Shown here piece after piece: positions 1 through 8,967 of a stretch of DNA of 36,680 nucleotides. The DNA is taken from contig JAAYEC010000072.1 in assembly GCA_012728915.1 (NCBI GenBank), forward strand, positions 1 through 36,680. The letters run 5' to 3'. Under the pieces are notes generated by a model. It was not told the DNA's origin. It worked only from the letters and a program-made list of their open reading frames with translations, and searched no databases. How positions within the stretch are numbered: position 1 is the stretch's first letter; every line of letters starts with the position of its first letter. Source of the stretch: Deltaproteobacteria bacterium (GTDB lineage Bacteria > Desulfobacterota > Syntrophia > Syntrophales > UBA2192). A program made the position numbers and the translations under genes.

Positions 1-130
1 CGTAGAAAATCTTCGCCTTCGTCGAGATGAACTTCTCCTCGTGCTGAAACCCGTCGCGGATCGTGATGTCGCCAATCATGACCTTCTTCGGCCATCGCGG
101 GAAAAGCTTCCTCAGATCGTACTCCGTCAT
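1..130 (-). CDS. HMG-CoA lyase-like protein, N-terminal fragment (runs off window)
   Basis: Only the first 43 residues are inside the window. The short block RDGFQHEEKF matches the first strand of the DRE-TIM metallolyase barrel, where HMG-CoA lyases carry RDGLQNE with the catalytic Arg and a metal-binding Asp. HMG-CoA lyase cleaves 3-hydroxy-3-methylglutaryl-CoA to acetoacetate and acetyl-CoA. The ATG at 130 is preceded by two stacked purine-rich ribosome sites (GAGGAGGT and AGGAGG). It lies 214 bp downstream of the crotonase gene on the same strand, which fits a leucine/isovalerate pathway. Other members of the family (pyruvate carboxyltransferase, isopropylmalate or citramalate synthase) cannot be excluded from so short a piece. 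Confidence 0.6.
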   Translation of the reverse strand, partial: MTEYDLRKLFPRWPKKVMIGDITIRDGFQHEEKFISTKAKIFY

Positions 131-344
131 AAGCCTCCTACCTCCTCAAATGTTGGACTCTGCAACACGATGTTGTTTTGCACACCCTCAGGGGCGGCTT
201 TACCTCTCGGGGCAAGCCGAACGGCACGGCGACTCCCGCGCTGCCTCCCGGCGGTGCGGGCACGTCGGGCCGATTGCAGTCCGTCTCACTCTCCCGTTAA
301 GCTCCATGCGCGTTTCGCCGCCGGTGCGGAAAAACGGATGCTCA
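131..344. other. Intergenic gap, no gene seen
   Basis: This 214-bp gap separates two same-strand genes of the acyl-CoA cluster. It holds no credible ORF with a ribosome site. The ten bases ACTCTCCCGT occur twice, near 289 and 347, the second copy covering the stop of the crotonase gene. This may be a small local duplication. No terminator with a T-run was found, so read-through into the lyase-like gene is possible. Confidence 0.4.
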
Positions 345-1145
345 TTACTCTCCCGTAAAATTCGGTTTTCTCTTCTCCGCGAAGGCGGCCAGGGCCTCCA
401 GGCGGTCCTTCGTGGGGATCGTCACTTCGTAGGCCTTCGATTCGAGCGGCAGCGCCACCCCGAGGCTCGCCTCGGAGCCGTAGTTGATGGCGAACTTCGC
501 CTGCGCCACGCCGACGGGGCCGTTCTTCGCGATCTCGCGGGCCAGCTCCAGGGCTGCGTCCATCAGCTTGTCGGGCTCGACGACCTTGCTCACTAGGCCG
601 ATCTCGAGGGCCGTCTTCGCGTCGAAGCGCCGGGCCGTGTAGATGAGCTCCTTCGCCTTGGCGACGCCCACCACGCGGGTCATGCGCTGCGTGCCGCCCG
701 CACCGGGGATGATGGCCAGGCTCGTCTCGGTCAGCCCCATCAGCACGTTGCTCGAGCAGATGCGGATGTCGCAGGCCAGCGCCAGCTCCGTGCCGCCGCC
801 GAAGGCAAAGCCGTTGATCGCCGCGATGACGGGCACGCGGACGTTCTCGACGGCCGTGAAGGTGTTGCGGATCGTGAAGATGAAGCGGCGGACCTGGTCC
901 TGCGTGAGTGTGCGCCTCTCCTTCAGGTCGGCGCCCGTGGAGAAGGACCACTTCTTCGGGTCGTCGCCGGCCTTGGAGCCCGTGATGATGATGCAGCGGA
1001 GGCTCAGGTCGAAGTTGGCCTCGCGGATGACATCGGCCAGGACGGCCAGCAGGTCGAAGTTGAAGCAGTTCATGGCATCCGGGCGGTTCAGGGTCAGGAT
1101 CAGGATGCCGTCGTCGGTTTTTTGCTGAAGCAGGATGTCTGACAT
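345..1145 (-). CDS. liuC: Enoyl-CoA hydratase/isomerase family, methylglutaconyl-CoA hydratase type
   Basis: This 266-residue protein is a full-length crotonase. The oxyanion-hole block is FSTGADLKE (about 68-76) and both catalytic glutamates are present: E120 in GGGTELALACDIR and E140 in LTETSLAIIPGAGGTQR. The ADLKER stretch and the TETSLAIIPG context resemble AUH/methylglutaconyl-CoA hydratase more than short-chain enoyl-CoA hydratase. The likely reaction is hydration of 3-methylglutaconyl-CoA to HMG-CoA. It sits between a carboxyltransferase of methylcrotonyl-CoA carboxylase type and an HMG-CoA lyase-like gene, which is the pathway order. Family membership is certain from sequence. The substrate is inferred from motifs and neighbours; a generic enoyl-CoA hydratase is the alternative. 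Confidence 0.8.
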   Translation of the reverse strand: MSDILLQQKTDDGILILTLNRPDAMNCFNFDLLAVLADVIREANFDLSLRCIIITGSKAGDDPKKWSFSTGADLKERRTLTQDQVRRFIFTIRNTFTAVENVRVPVIAAINGFAFGGGTELALACDIRICSSNVLMGLTETSLAIIPGAGGTQRMTRVVGVAKAKELIYTARRFDAKTALEIGLVSKVVEPDKLMDAALELAREIAKNGPVGVAQAKFAINYGSEASLGVALPLESKAYEVTIPTKDRLEALAAFAEKRKPNFTGE

Positions 1146-1198
1146 AACTCTCTCCCTCTCTCTCGTTTCCTGGTGTTCTCTTGGATCAAGCCGGGAGA

Positions 1199-1223
1199 GG
1201 TCCCGGCCCGACGGACCGGGACC
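1199..1223 (-). other. Intercistronic hairpin between carboxyltransferase and hydratase genes
   Basis: A perfect 8-bp inverted repeat (GGTCCCGG / CCGGGACC) with a 9-base loop lies in the 108-bp gap. It has no T-run in either direction, so it is more likely an mRNA stability or processing stem than a terminator. Confidence 0.4.
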
Positions 1224-1253
1224 ATCCCTGGCACGATTTGCTGCTTCTTGGGA

Positions 1254-2924
1254 TTAAACCTTCAGGTCACCCCAATCGGTCTTGCCGATGGGCTGGCGGT
1301 AGCAGAGCTCCAGGGACCGGATCAGCTTGCCGCGGACCTCGCTGAAGGCCACGACGCCGTCGTGGAAGAGCAGCGAGCCGGTGAGGAAGGGGTGGCCTTC
1401 CGCATCGTAGCGGTCACGCATCATCTGGCGGAACTTGGCCATCTCTTCCTCGTTGACCTGCTGTCCCCTGTCGATGATGTTCTTGCGGCGTACGGACTCG
1501 ACGATGAAGCCCGCCGTGTCGCCCGACATGACCGTCGTGCGGCCTCTCATGTTGGTGAAGCAGAAGACCGGCCGGAAGGCGCGGCCGCACATGCCGTAGT
1601 TGGCGGCGCCGTGGTCGGGGCCGATGACGTACTGGATCTTGGGGACGTTGAGCACGGAGCAGGTGCGGACCATGTCGGAACCGTACTTGCCGATGCCGCC
1701 CCACTCTTCGGACTTTCCGACCATGTAGCCGGGCGAGCCCTGCAGGAACAGGACCGGGAGGCCCTGGTTACCGCAGCGGATCATCCACTCGGTGGCCTTG
1801 CGGGCCGCGTCGATGTAGATGACGCCGTTGTTGTTGGAGGCGATGAAACCGACGGGCATGCCGCCGAGCCACATCTTGCCAGCCACGATCGAGTCGCCGC
1901 GGCTCTCGCCGTAGGTGGGCTTGTACTCGTGGACGTAGCTGTCGTCGGCCAGGCACTTCAGGGTCTTGCGGATGTCGATGAACTGGTAGGTATTGACCGG
2001 CGTGTCGCGCATCATCTCCTTGAAGTCGAACTTGGGCTCATTCACCTTGCGCTTCTCGACGTAGAGCTTCTGCGGGGGCTCGAAGTCGATGATGTCGCGC
2101 AGCTTCTTGATCCCCTCGTCCTGGGAGCGGACGAAGTGGTCGCAGCCGCCGGAGTGCTTCGTGTGGACATAGGCGCCGCCGAGGTCCTCGGGGGACACGG
2201 TCTCGCCGATGGCCGACTTGACCATGGGAGGCCCCGCCAGGAACGCGAAGGCCAGCTTCTCGATCATGATCGACTCGGAGGCCAGGTAGACGATGTAGGC
2301 GCCGCCCGCCGTGTTGCCGCCCGTGGAGAGCGTGTACTGGCGGATGCCGTTGGCGGACATGCGGCACATGTTGTAGAACATGCTGCCGAAATGGCCGTCA
2401 TCGGCAAAGCAGCCCAGCTGCAGGGGCAGGTTGATCCCGCCGGAGTCGGCGATGTAGACGCAGGGCAGCCGCAGGCGCTCTGCGATCGCCTGGGCCCTCA
2501 TGTGCTTCTTCAGGGTAATGGGGAAATAGGTTCCCGCGGCGTAGCGGTTCTCGTTGGCGAAGACCATGCAGTCCTTGCCCTGGATGGTGCCCACACCCGT
2601 TACCAGGCCGCCGCCGGGAATGTGGCCGCGCTTTTCGGACTCGTAGATCTCGCCGCCGTAGAGTTTGACCTTTCCGATGTTGTAGCCGGCGTCGAGGCCG
2701 ACCTCGAAAAACTCCGTGCCGGGATCGATGAGCTGCTTGATGAGGTCGCGCATGGGCTTCTTGCCCTGTTTGGCCAGGCGCGCCACCTGATCCGGCCCAC
2801 CGATGTTGTAGGCCTCTTCGCGGTGCTTCATGAGTTCGGCATCCTGTGCCTCCCAGTGCTTCAGGTTGCTTTCCCGTTCCGCTGCAAGCCTCTCGGCCCT
2901 CGTCAATTTCTTCTCTTCTGCCAT
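1254..2924 (-). CDS. liuB: Acyl-CoA carboxylase carboxyltransferase subunit, methylcrotonyl-CoA carboxylase beta type
   Basis: This 556-residue protein has both halves of the biotin-dependent carboxyltransferase fold. The N-terminal half carries GGGLVTGVGTIQGKDCMVFA and the acyl-CoA loop IADSGGINLPLQ, then GGNTAGGAYIVY; the C-terminal half carries the biotin-site region GSPGYMVGKSEEWGGIGKYG. The YFPITLKKHMRAQ stretch is typical of methylcrotonyl-CoA carboxylase beta chains. It would transfer CO2 from carboxybiotin to a branched enoyl-CoA. No biotin carboxylase or biotin carrier gene is in the window, so the partner must lie elsewhere. I chose the ATG at 2924 because AGGAGG stands just upstream; the frame is open 25 codons further up but without a good ribosome site. 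Propionyl- or geranyl-CoA carboxylase are alternatives. Confidence 0.82.
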   Translation of the reverse strand: MAEEKKLTRAERLAAERESNLKHWEAQDAELMKHREEAYNIGGPDQVARLAKQGKKPMRDLIKQLIDPGTEFFEVGLDAGYNIGKVKLYGGEIYESEKRGHIPGGGLVTGVGTIQGKDCMVFANENRYAAGTYFPITLKKHMRAQAIAERLRLPCVYIADSGGINLPLQLGCFADDGHFGSMFYNMCRMSANGIRQYTLSTGGNTAGGAYIVYLASESIMIEKLAFAFLAGPPMVKSAIGETVSPEDLGGAYVHTKHSGGCDHFVRSQDEGIKKLRDIIDFEPPQKLYVEKRKVNEPKFDFKEMMRDTPVNTYQFIDIRKTLKCLADDSYVHEYKPTYGESRGDSIVAGKMWLGGMPVGFIASNNNGVIYIDAARKATEWMIRCGNQGLPVLFLQGSPGYMVGKSEEWGGIGKYGSDMVRTCSVLNVPKIQYVIGPDHGAANYGMCGRAFRPVFCFTNMRGRTTVMSGDTAGFIVESVRRKNIIDRGQQVNEEEMAKFRQMMRDRYDAEGHPFLTGSLLFHDGVVAFSEVRGKLIRSLELCYRQPIGKTDWGDLKV

Positions 2925-2954
2925 AAGACTCCTCCTCTCTCCTTGAATAGAACG

Positions 2955-2973
2955 ACAGACGTCGAATGTCTGT
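2955..2973. promoter_or_regulatory. Possible operator palindrome upstream of the acyl-CoA cluster
   Basis: ACAGAC and GTCTGT form a perfect 6-bp inverted repeat around a 7-base spacer, about 30 bp upstream of the carboxyltransferase start, in the 292-bp divergent region shared with mazG. Position and shape fit a dimeric repressor such as a TetR-family protein, but no regulator gene is adjacent. Confidence 0.3.
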
Positions 2974-3154
2974 AGTCGGCAAAAGACGTGAAAGAACAAT
3001 GGGTTGGGTAATTTTCAGAACGGCTTCCGGGAGGGTTCTGCGGGCCTGCCCGGCATTCTCAGGAAACCGTGTCTGCTTATCACTTAAAGCGGCAAAAAGC
3101 AAGCGAAAACCTGGGGCGGAGAGGGCATTTTTCGGCTGGACGGCTGTTCGTTTT

Positions 3155-3183
3155 TTGACAGAGGAGTCTGATTGTGGTAACCA
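3155..3183 (+). promoter_or_regulatory. Candidate sigma-70 promoter for mazG
   Basis: A perfect -35 hexamer TTGACA lies at 3155-3160. The best-spaced -10 (17 bp) is the weak TAACCA at 3178-3183. It points toward mazG, whose ATG is 33 bp downstream. Confidence 0.35.
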
Positions 3184-3216
3184 GTCTCATCCCGAGCTGC
3201 AAAGGACACCGGAACC

Positions 3217-4023
3217 ATGCCGGACGGCGCGCCCCCCGGGAACGAGGAGCGTTTCGGAAAACTGCTGGCCCTCATCGCGGCGCTTCGCAATCCCGAAGAC
3301 GGATGCCCTTGGGATATCCGCCAGACGAAGGCCGACGTGGGCCGCTACCTCCTGGACGAAACCTACGAGGTCCTCGAGGCCGTCGACAGGGACTCGCCCG
3401 CCGCGATAAGGGAAGAGCTGGGCGATCTGCTCTTCATGATTCTCTTCCTGGCCAGGATCGCGGAGGAAGAAAACCTCTTTGGAATCGAGGGGGTTCTGGA
3501 GGACATCTCGGCCAAGATGATCCGTCGCCATCCCCATGTCTTTGGCGGCACGAAAGTCAAGGACGCCGCAGAGGTCAAGCTCAACTGGGACCGGATCAAG
3601 CGGGACGTGGAGAAGCGGGGGGAAGGGGATGCCTCGATCCTGGGGAAGATTCCCCGTACGATGCCGGCGCTCCTGCGGGCGCAGAAGATGACCGCCGAGG
3701 CGGCAAAGGTCGGCTTCGACTGGGATTCCGTCCAGGGCGTCATCGGAAAAGTGGAGGAAGAGCTGGCCGAATTCCGCGAGGCCCTCTCCGGGGCGGACCC
3801 GGAACGAGTCCGGGATGAGATCGGGGACCTTCTCTTCTCGATCGCAAACCTGAGCCGGCACGTGAAGGTCGATGCCGAGGAGGCCCTGCGGGCCGCGAAC
3901 CGCAAATTCGAGGAACGCTTCCTTTATATAGAGAAAAGGCTGCGCGAGCGGGGCTCGGACCCGGCGTCCGCGACCCTGGAGGAGATGGACGCGCTGTGGA
4001 ACGAGGCAAAGAAGAAGGAATAG
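3217..4023 (+). CDS. mazG: Nucleoside triphosphate pyrophosphohydrolase MazG
   Basis: This 268-residue protein has the two tandem MazG domains of the long bacterial form. The first carries CPWDIRQT, DETYEVLEA and EELGDLLF (about 28-75); the second carries EEELAEF and RDEIGDLLF (about 180-210). The paired E-E and E-x-x-D motifs bind Mg2+ and hydrolyse NTPs or dNTPs to the monophosphate plus pyrophosphate. Length matches Escherichia coli MazG (263). The ATG at 3217 follows AAGGA at a normal distance. It transcribes away from the acyl-CoA cluster. Its stop codon TAG overlaps the first bases of a perfect inverted repeat, so the exact C-terminal lysine-rich end could have been set by that element. 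Confidence 0.95.
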   Translation: MPDGAPPGNEERFGKLLALIAALRNPEDGCPWDIRQTKADVGRYLLDETYEVLEAVDRDSPAAIREELGDLLFMILFLARIAEEENLFGIEGVLEDISAKMIRRHPHVFGGTKVKDAAEVKLNWDRIKRDVEKRGEGDASILGKIPRTMPALLRAQKMTAEAAKVGFDWDSVQGVIGKVEEELAEFREALSGADPERVRDEIGDLLFSIANLSRHVKVDAEEALRAANRKFEERFLYIEKRLRERGSDPASATLEEMDALWNEAKKKE

Positions 4024-4117
4024 GGACGTTGTTTACTAATTGGAATAACTCGACAGGCTCCGACTTCATCAGGATTTCGACATCACAAGGTTATTCCAAT
4101 TAGTAAACAACGTCCCT
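4022..4117. repeat. REP/MITE-like palindromic element: perfect 28-bp inverted repeat with 40-base loop
   Basis: The arms at 4022-4049 and 4090-4117 are exact reverse complements over 28 bases, starting AGGGACGTTGTTTACTAATT. They enclose a 40-base loop. The arms are AT-richer than the flanking genes. The left arm starts one base inside the mazG stop codon and the right arm ends 13 bp before the DUF2065 start. Size and form resemble palindromes mobilised by REP-associated tyrosine transposases (RAYTs) or small MITEs; this is inference, and no transposase is nearby. RNA from either strand would fold into a very stable hairpin, but without a T-run. Confidence 0.75.
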
Positions 4118-4130
4118 GGTCTGGTGCCTG

Positions 4131-4331
4131 ATGGAAGACATCAACTTGAAATTCTTCCTGTGCGTCATCGGCATGGTCCTCGTCCTGGAGGGGCTGCCCT
4201 ACTTCGCCTTCCCGGAAAAGCTCAAGTCCCTGTACCTGAAGATGCAGGAAGCCTCGGACACGAATCTCAGGATGATCGGCTTCCTGGCGATGGTGATCGG
4301 CCTGCTGCTCGTCTACCTCGGCACGAGCTAA
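4131..4331 (+). CDS. DUF2065 family small membrane protein (YjeT-like)
   Basis: This 66-residue protein has two hydrophobic helices, about 8-25 and 47-63, separated by a short charged linker containing FPEKLKSLYLKM. Layout and size match DUF2065 (YjeT in E. coli), a small inner-membrane family of unknown role often found near hflKC and purA. There is no clear Shine-Dalgarno before the ATG: the 13 bases between it and the palindromic repeat read GGTCTGGTGCCTG. If the repeat inserted here it may have cut an original ribosome site or translational coupling with mazG. Confidence 0.75.
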   Translation: MEDINLKFFLCVIGMVLVLEGLPYFAFPEKLKSLYLKMQEASDTNLRMIGFLAMVIGLLLVYLGTS

Positions 4332-4470
4332 CGGCTTGCGCGCGGGCATCGGGCTTCAGGCATCCGGTTCCGTACAAGTGACGAGGCTCCGGAAGGAGCG
4401 ATCCGGACCGGGAGAGAGGGGGGTGGAAAAGACCGAGAATTTTTTGTTGACTTTCCACTCCATTTCGGTT

Positions 4471-4487
4471 ACCCGCAGCGTGCGGGT
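4471..4487 (+). other. Short hairpin in the queA leader
   Basis: ACCCGCA / TGCGGGT form a perfect 7-bp stem with a GCG loop, 22 bases before the strong terminator hairpin. A TTGACT at 4447-4452 could be a -35 box for a short transcript, but no good -10 follows. It may belong to a leader RNA or small RNA ending at the terminator. Confidence 0.3.
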
Positions 4488-4508
4488 TGTGGAATATGGA
4501 TACCGTCG

Positions 4509-4535
4509 GATCCCGGAGACCGGGATCTTTTTTTT
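4509..4535 (+). terminator. Rho-independent terminator (or attenuator) before queA
   Basis: GATCCCGG / CCGGGATC forms a perfect 8-bp stem with loop AGA, followed at once by eight T. It is 178 bp after the DUF2065 stop and 46 bp before queA. It can end the mazG-DUF2065 transcript. Being so close to queA it could also act as an attenuator for queA. Confidence 0.85.
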
Positions 4536-4580
4536 ACCCTAATCCCCCGTGTCCGATCTCCCGGGCCCCGGCCGAAGGAA

Positions 4581-5615
4581 ATGAAGCTGCAGGACTTCGA
4601 CTACACGCTCCCCGAGGAACTCATTGCACAGGCGCCGGCCCCCGACCGGGACCGCTCCCGGATGATGGCGGTCGACAGGGGTGCGGGAAGCATCCAGGAC
4701 CTTGCGTTCCGGGATTTCCCGGGACGGCTCCGCAAGGGCGACGTCCTCGTGATCAATGACTCGAGGGTGATTCCCGCGCGGCTCTTTGCCCGCAAGACGA
4801 CGGGAGCCGCGGTGGAGATCCTCCTGCTGCGAAGCCGGGAAGGGGTGTCATCGCCCCGGTGGGAGGCTCTTTTGCGACCTGCAAAACGGCTCCGGGCGGG
4901 AACGACGCTGGCCCTTGACGGGGGCGCGAGCGTCCGGGTCCTGGAGCGGATCAACGACCGGAAGTGGGTCGTCGAGTTCGAAACCGGCGAACCCTTTGAG
5001 AGCTTCCTGCGGCGCAGGGGACAGGCACCGCTGCCCCCCTACATCCGGCGCCGGAAGGACAGCCCTCAGTCGTCCGCCGACCTCGAACGGTACCAGACCG
5101 TATACGCGAAACGCCCCGGCTCCGTTGCGGCGCCCACGGCGGGGCTCCATTTCACCGGGCCGATCCTCGACGAGATCCGGGACAGCGGCGTCGCCGTGGC
5201 GACGGTGACCCTCCACGTGGGTTACGGGACCTTTACCCCTGTCGAGACCGAGCAAATCGAGGACCACGTCATGGAAGAAGAGTACTTCGAGATCGGCGAC
5301 GAGACGGCTGAGGCGATCAACTCCGCCGCGCGCGTCGTTGCCGTGGGGACTACGTCGACGAGGGTCCTCGAGTCCATTGCAGACGAGCGCGGACGCATCC
5401 GGGCGGCCTCGGGCTTCACGGGGCTCTACATCTATCCCGGATACCGGTTCAGGCGCGTGGGGGCCCTGCTGACGAACTTCCACCTCCCGAAATCGTCCCT
5501 GCTCCTGCTGGCCTGCGCCTTCGCCGGCAGGGAGCTCATGTGCTCGGCCTACCGGCGGGCCATTGCGGAGAAGTACCGGTTTTACAGCTACGGGGATTGT
5601 ATGTTGATCGTCTAG
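4581..5615 (+). CDS. queA: S-adenosylmethionine:tRNA ribosyltransferase-isomerase QueA
   Basis: This 344-residue protein starts MKLQDFDYTLPEELIAQ and runs colinear with QueA throughout: INDSRVIPARLF, PTAGLHFT, LHVGYGTFTPV, GTTSTRVLES and LTNFHLPKSSLLLL are hallmark blocks. It moves the ribosyl part of SAM onto preQ1 in tRNA, giving epoxyqueuosine. Length is normal (about 340-356). Tgt, the preceding enzyme of the same pathway, is the next gene. The ATG follows GAAGGAA. The stop codon TAG lies inside a long hairpin (5606-5634). Confidence 0.98.
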   Translation: MKLQDFDYTLPEELIAQAPAPDRDRSRMMAVDRGAGSIQDLAFRDFPGRLRKGDVLVINDSRVIPARLFARKTTGAAVEILLLRSREGVSSPRWEALLRPAKRLRAGTTLALDGGASVRVLERINDRKWVVEFETGEPFESFLRRRGQAPLPPYIRRRKDSPQSSADLERYQTVYAKRPGSVAAPTAGLHFTGPILDEIRDSGVAVATVTLHVGYGTFTPVETEQIEDHVMEEEYFEIGDETAEAINSAARVVAVGTTSTRVLESIADERGRIRAASGFTGLYIYPGYRFRRVGALLTNFHLPKSSLLLLACAFAGRELMCSAYRRAIAEKYRFYSYGDCMLIV

Positions 5616-5634
5616 CGCGGAGCGCTGGACGATC
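5606..5634 (+). other. Strong hairpin spanning the queA stop codon
   Basis: GATCGTCTAGCGC and GCGCTGGACGATC pair over 13 positions (12 Watson-Crick and one G-U in RNA) around a GGA loop. The queA TAG (5613-5615) is in the left arm. No T-run follows, so it is not a standard terminator. It may protect the queA mRNA 3' end or lower read-through into tgt. Confidence 0.5.
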
Positions 5635-5706
5635 AGGCGAATGGCAAAGGGCTTCGGGCATAAGGGCTGGCGGAAGAAAGCATTTGGCTTCCGGATCTTT
5701 TCCTGA

Positions 5707-7244
<1,538 letters not shown>

Positions 7245-7262
7245 GGCCGAAGGGGGATCCTC

Positions 7263-8867
7263 ATGTTCCAGAGCATCAGATTCAGAACGCTCATCACGGC
7301 GGCGATCGTCCTGGCCTCGCTATACTTTCTCCTGCCGTCGGTCCTGCCGGAGATCCCGGCCTCGATGAAGAACGTCTTCCTGAAAAACCGCATTCACCTC
7401 GGCCTGGACCTGCAGGGCGGCATGCACCTGGTTCTGGAGGTCGACACGGAAAAGGCCCTCGAGGGAAACGTGGAGAGGCTAGCCGTCGGCATCCGGGAAG
7501 GCCTCATGGAGAAGCGCGTGCGGTTCCGGAGCGTGGAGCGCAAGCCGGGCAACACGATCGTGGTCGAACTCCCCGGGAAGGAGGCCCGGGCGGACCTTGA
7601 GAAGATCCTCTCGGACCAGTTTCCCGATCTGGAGGTGAAGTCCGCCGAGGTCGCCGACGGCCGGGAGGTGGTGACCCTCAAATACCGGGAGAAGCGGATG
7701 GCCGACATCCGGAAGACGACGCTCGACCAGAGCCTGGAAACCATCCGCAACCGCGTAGACCAGTTCGGCGTGACGGAGCCGGAGATCATCCCGCAGGGCG
7801 ATGACCGGATCCTCATCCAGCTGCCCGGCATCAAGGATCCCAAGCGGGCCGTCGACCTTATCGGCAAGACGGCGCTGCTGGAGTTCAAACTCGTCGACGA
7901 GGAGCACAGCCTCGAGGACGCCATGCGGGGCAACGTGCCGGCGGGCAGCGTCCTGATGAAAGGATCCCGCGAGCGGGGCGAGGGCGGCGGCGCTCGCCGA
8001 GAGCCCATGTACCTCTTGAAGGAGCGCACCCTGCTGACCGGCCAGTCGCTGGAAAACGCCCAGGTGAAGATCAGCGACCGCTTCGGCGAGCCCTACGTGG
8101 CCATCAAGTTCAACCCCCAGGGGGCGAGGGACTTCGACCGCATCACCGGCGAGAACGTCAACCGGCGACTCGCCATCATCCTCGACGACGTCGTCTACTC
8201 GGCTCCCGTCATCAAGGAGCGGATCTCGGGCGGCGATGCCCAGGTCACGGGGGCCTTCACCATGGAGGAGGCCCGGGACCTGGCCATTGTCCTGCGGGCG
8301 GGCTCGTTGCCCGCGCCGGTGAAGATCCTCGAACAGCGCACGGTGGGGCCCTCTCTCGGGCAGGATTCCATTGACAAGGGAATCCTCTCGACGATCATCG
8401 GGATGCTGCTCGTGGTGGCCTTCATGGTGGTCTACTACAGGCTTTCCGGATTCGTGGCGACGCTGGCGCTGGTGCTCAACATCGTCATCCTGCTCGGGGT
8501 CATGGCCCTCTTCGACGCGACACTGACCCTTCCGGGCATCGCGGGCATCGTGCTGACCATCGGCATGGCCGTGGACGCCAACGTGCTCATCTTCGAGCGC
8601 ACCCGGGAGGAACTGCGGCTGGGCAAGACCGCCCGGGCCGCCGTCGAGGCCGGCTACGCGCGGGCGTTCCTGACGATTCTCGACTCGAACGTAACGACGC
8701 TCATCGCGGCCCTGTTCCTCTTCCAGTTCGGCACGGGGCCCGTGAAGGGATTCGCCGTGACACTGAGCATCGGCATCATCGCCAGCATGTTCACGGCCAT
8801 CTTCGTCACGAGGATCATCTTCGACTACGCGACCTGGAACCGCCACGTCAAGAAACTGAGCATTTGA
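7263..8867 (+). CDS. secD: Protein translocase subunit SecD
   Basis: This 534-residue protein is a full SecD. It has an N-terminal membrane helix, then the D1 motif LGLDLQGGMHLVLEV (about 44-58), the large periplasmic P1 domain with LDQSLETIRNRVDQFGVTEP, and a C-terminal block of five helices carrying VDANVLIFERTREE. SecD with SecF uses the proton or sodium gradient to pull proteins through SecYEG on the periplasmic side. The ATG follows GAAGGGGG. It lies between yajC and secF in the usual order. Confidence 0.98.
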   Translation: MFQSIRFRTLITAAIVLASLYFLLPSVLPEIPASMKNVFLKNRIHLGLDLQGGMHLVLEVDTEKALEGNVERLAVGIREGLMEKRVRFRSVERKPGNTIVVELPGKEARADLEKILSDQFPDLEVKSAEVADGREVVTLKYREKRMADIRKTTLDQSLETIRNRVDQFGVTEPEIIPQGDDRILIQLPGIKDPKRAVDLIGKTALLEFKLVDEEHSLEDAMRGNVPAGSVLMKGSRERGEGGGARREPMYLLKERTLLTGQSLENAQVKISDRFGEPYVAIKFNPQGARDFDRITGENVNRRLAIILDDVVYSAPVIKERISGGDAQVTGAFTMEEARDLAIVLRAGSLPAPVKILEQRTVGPSLGQDSIDKGILSTIIGMLLVVAFMVVYYRLSGFVATLALVLNIVILLGVMALFDATLTLPGIAGIVLTIGMAVDANVLIFERTREELRLGKTARAAVEAGYARAFLTILDSNVTTLIAALFLFQFGTGPVKGFAVTLSIGIIASMFTAIFVTRIIFDYATWNRHVKKLSI

Positions 8868-8967
8868 ACAAAATGGGGCAAGGCGTCAGGCGGCGGGCGA
8901 ACGGACGAGAAAAGCTGCCCGTCCCGGGTCATCCGCCCCAAGCCCCGAGCCATTTGCGGAGCACATC

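Noticed and set aside
1254-2924. Glutaconyl-CoA decarboxylase alpha subunit
   Set aside because: Length is similar, but the YFPITLKKHMRAQ and SGGINLPLQ blocks fit methylcrotonyl-CoA carboxylase beta better, and the hydratase and lyase neighbours agree.
1173-2975. 600-codon open frame antisense to the carboxyltransferase gene
   Set aside because: High GC and codon bias keep the opposite frames open. The translation is Asp/Val/Gly/His-rich without a recognisable domain, while the minus strand is a clear family member.
4331-4580. preQ1 riboswitch before queA
   Set aside because: The region has hairpins and a terminator, but I could not find the conserved preQ1 aptamer core (the A-rich tail with the CU-rich loop).
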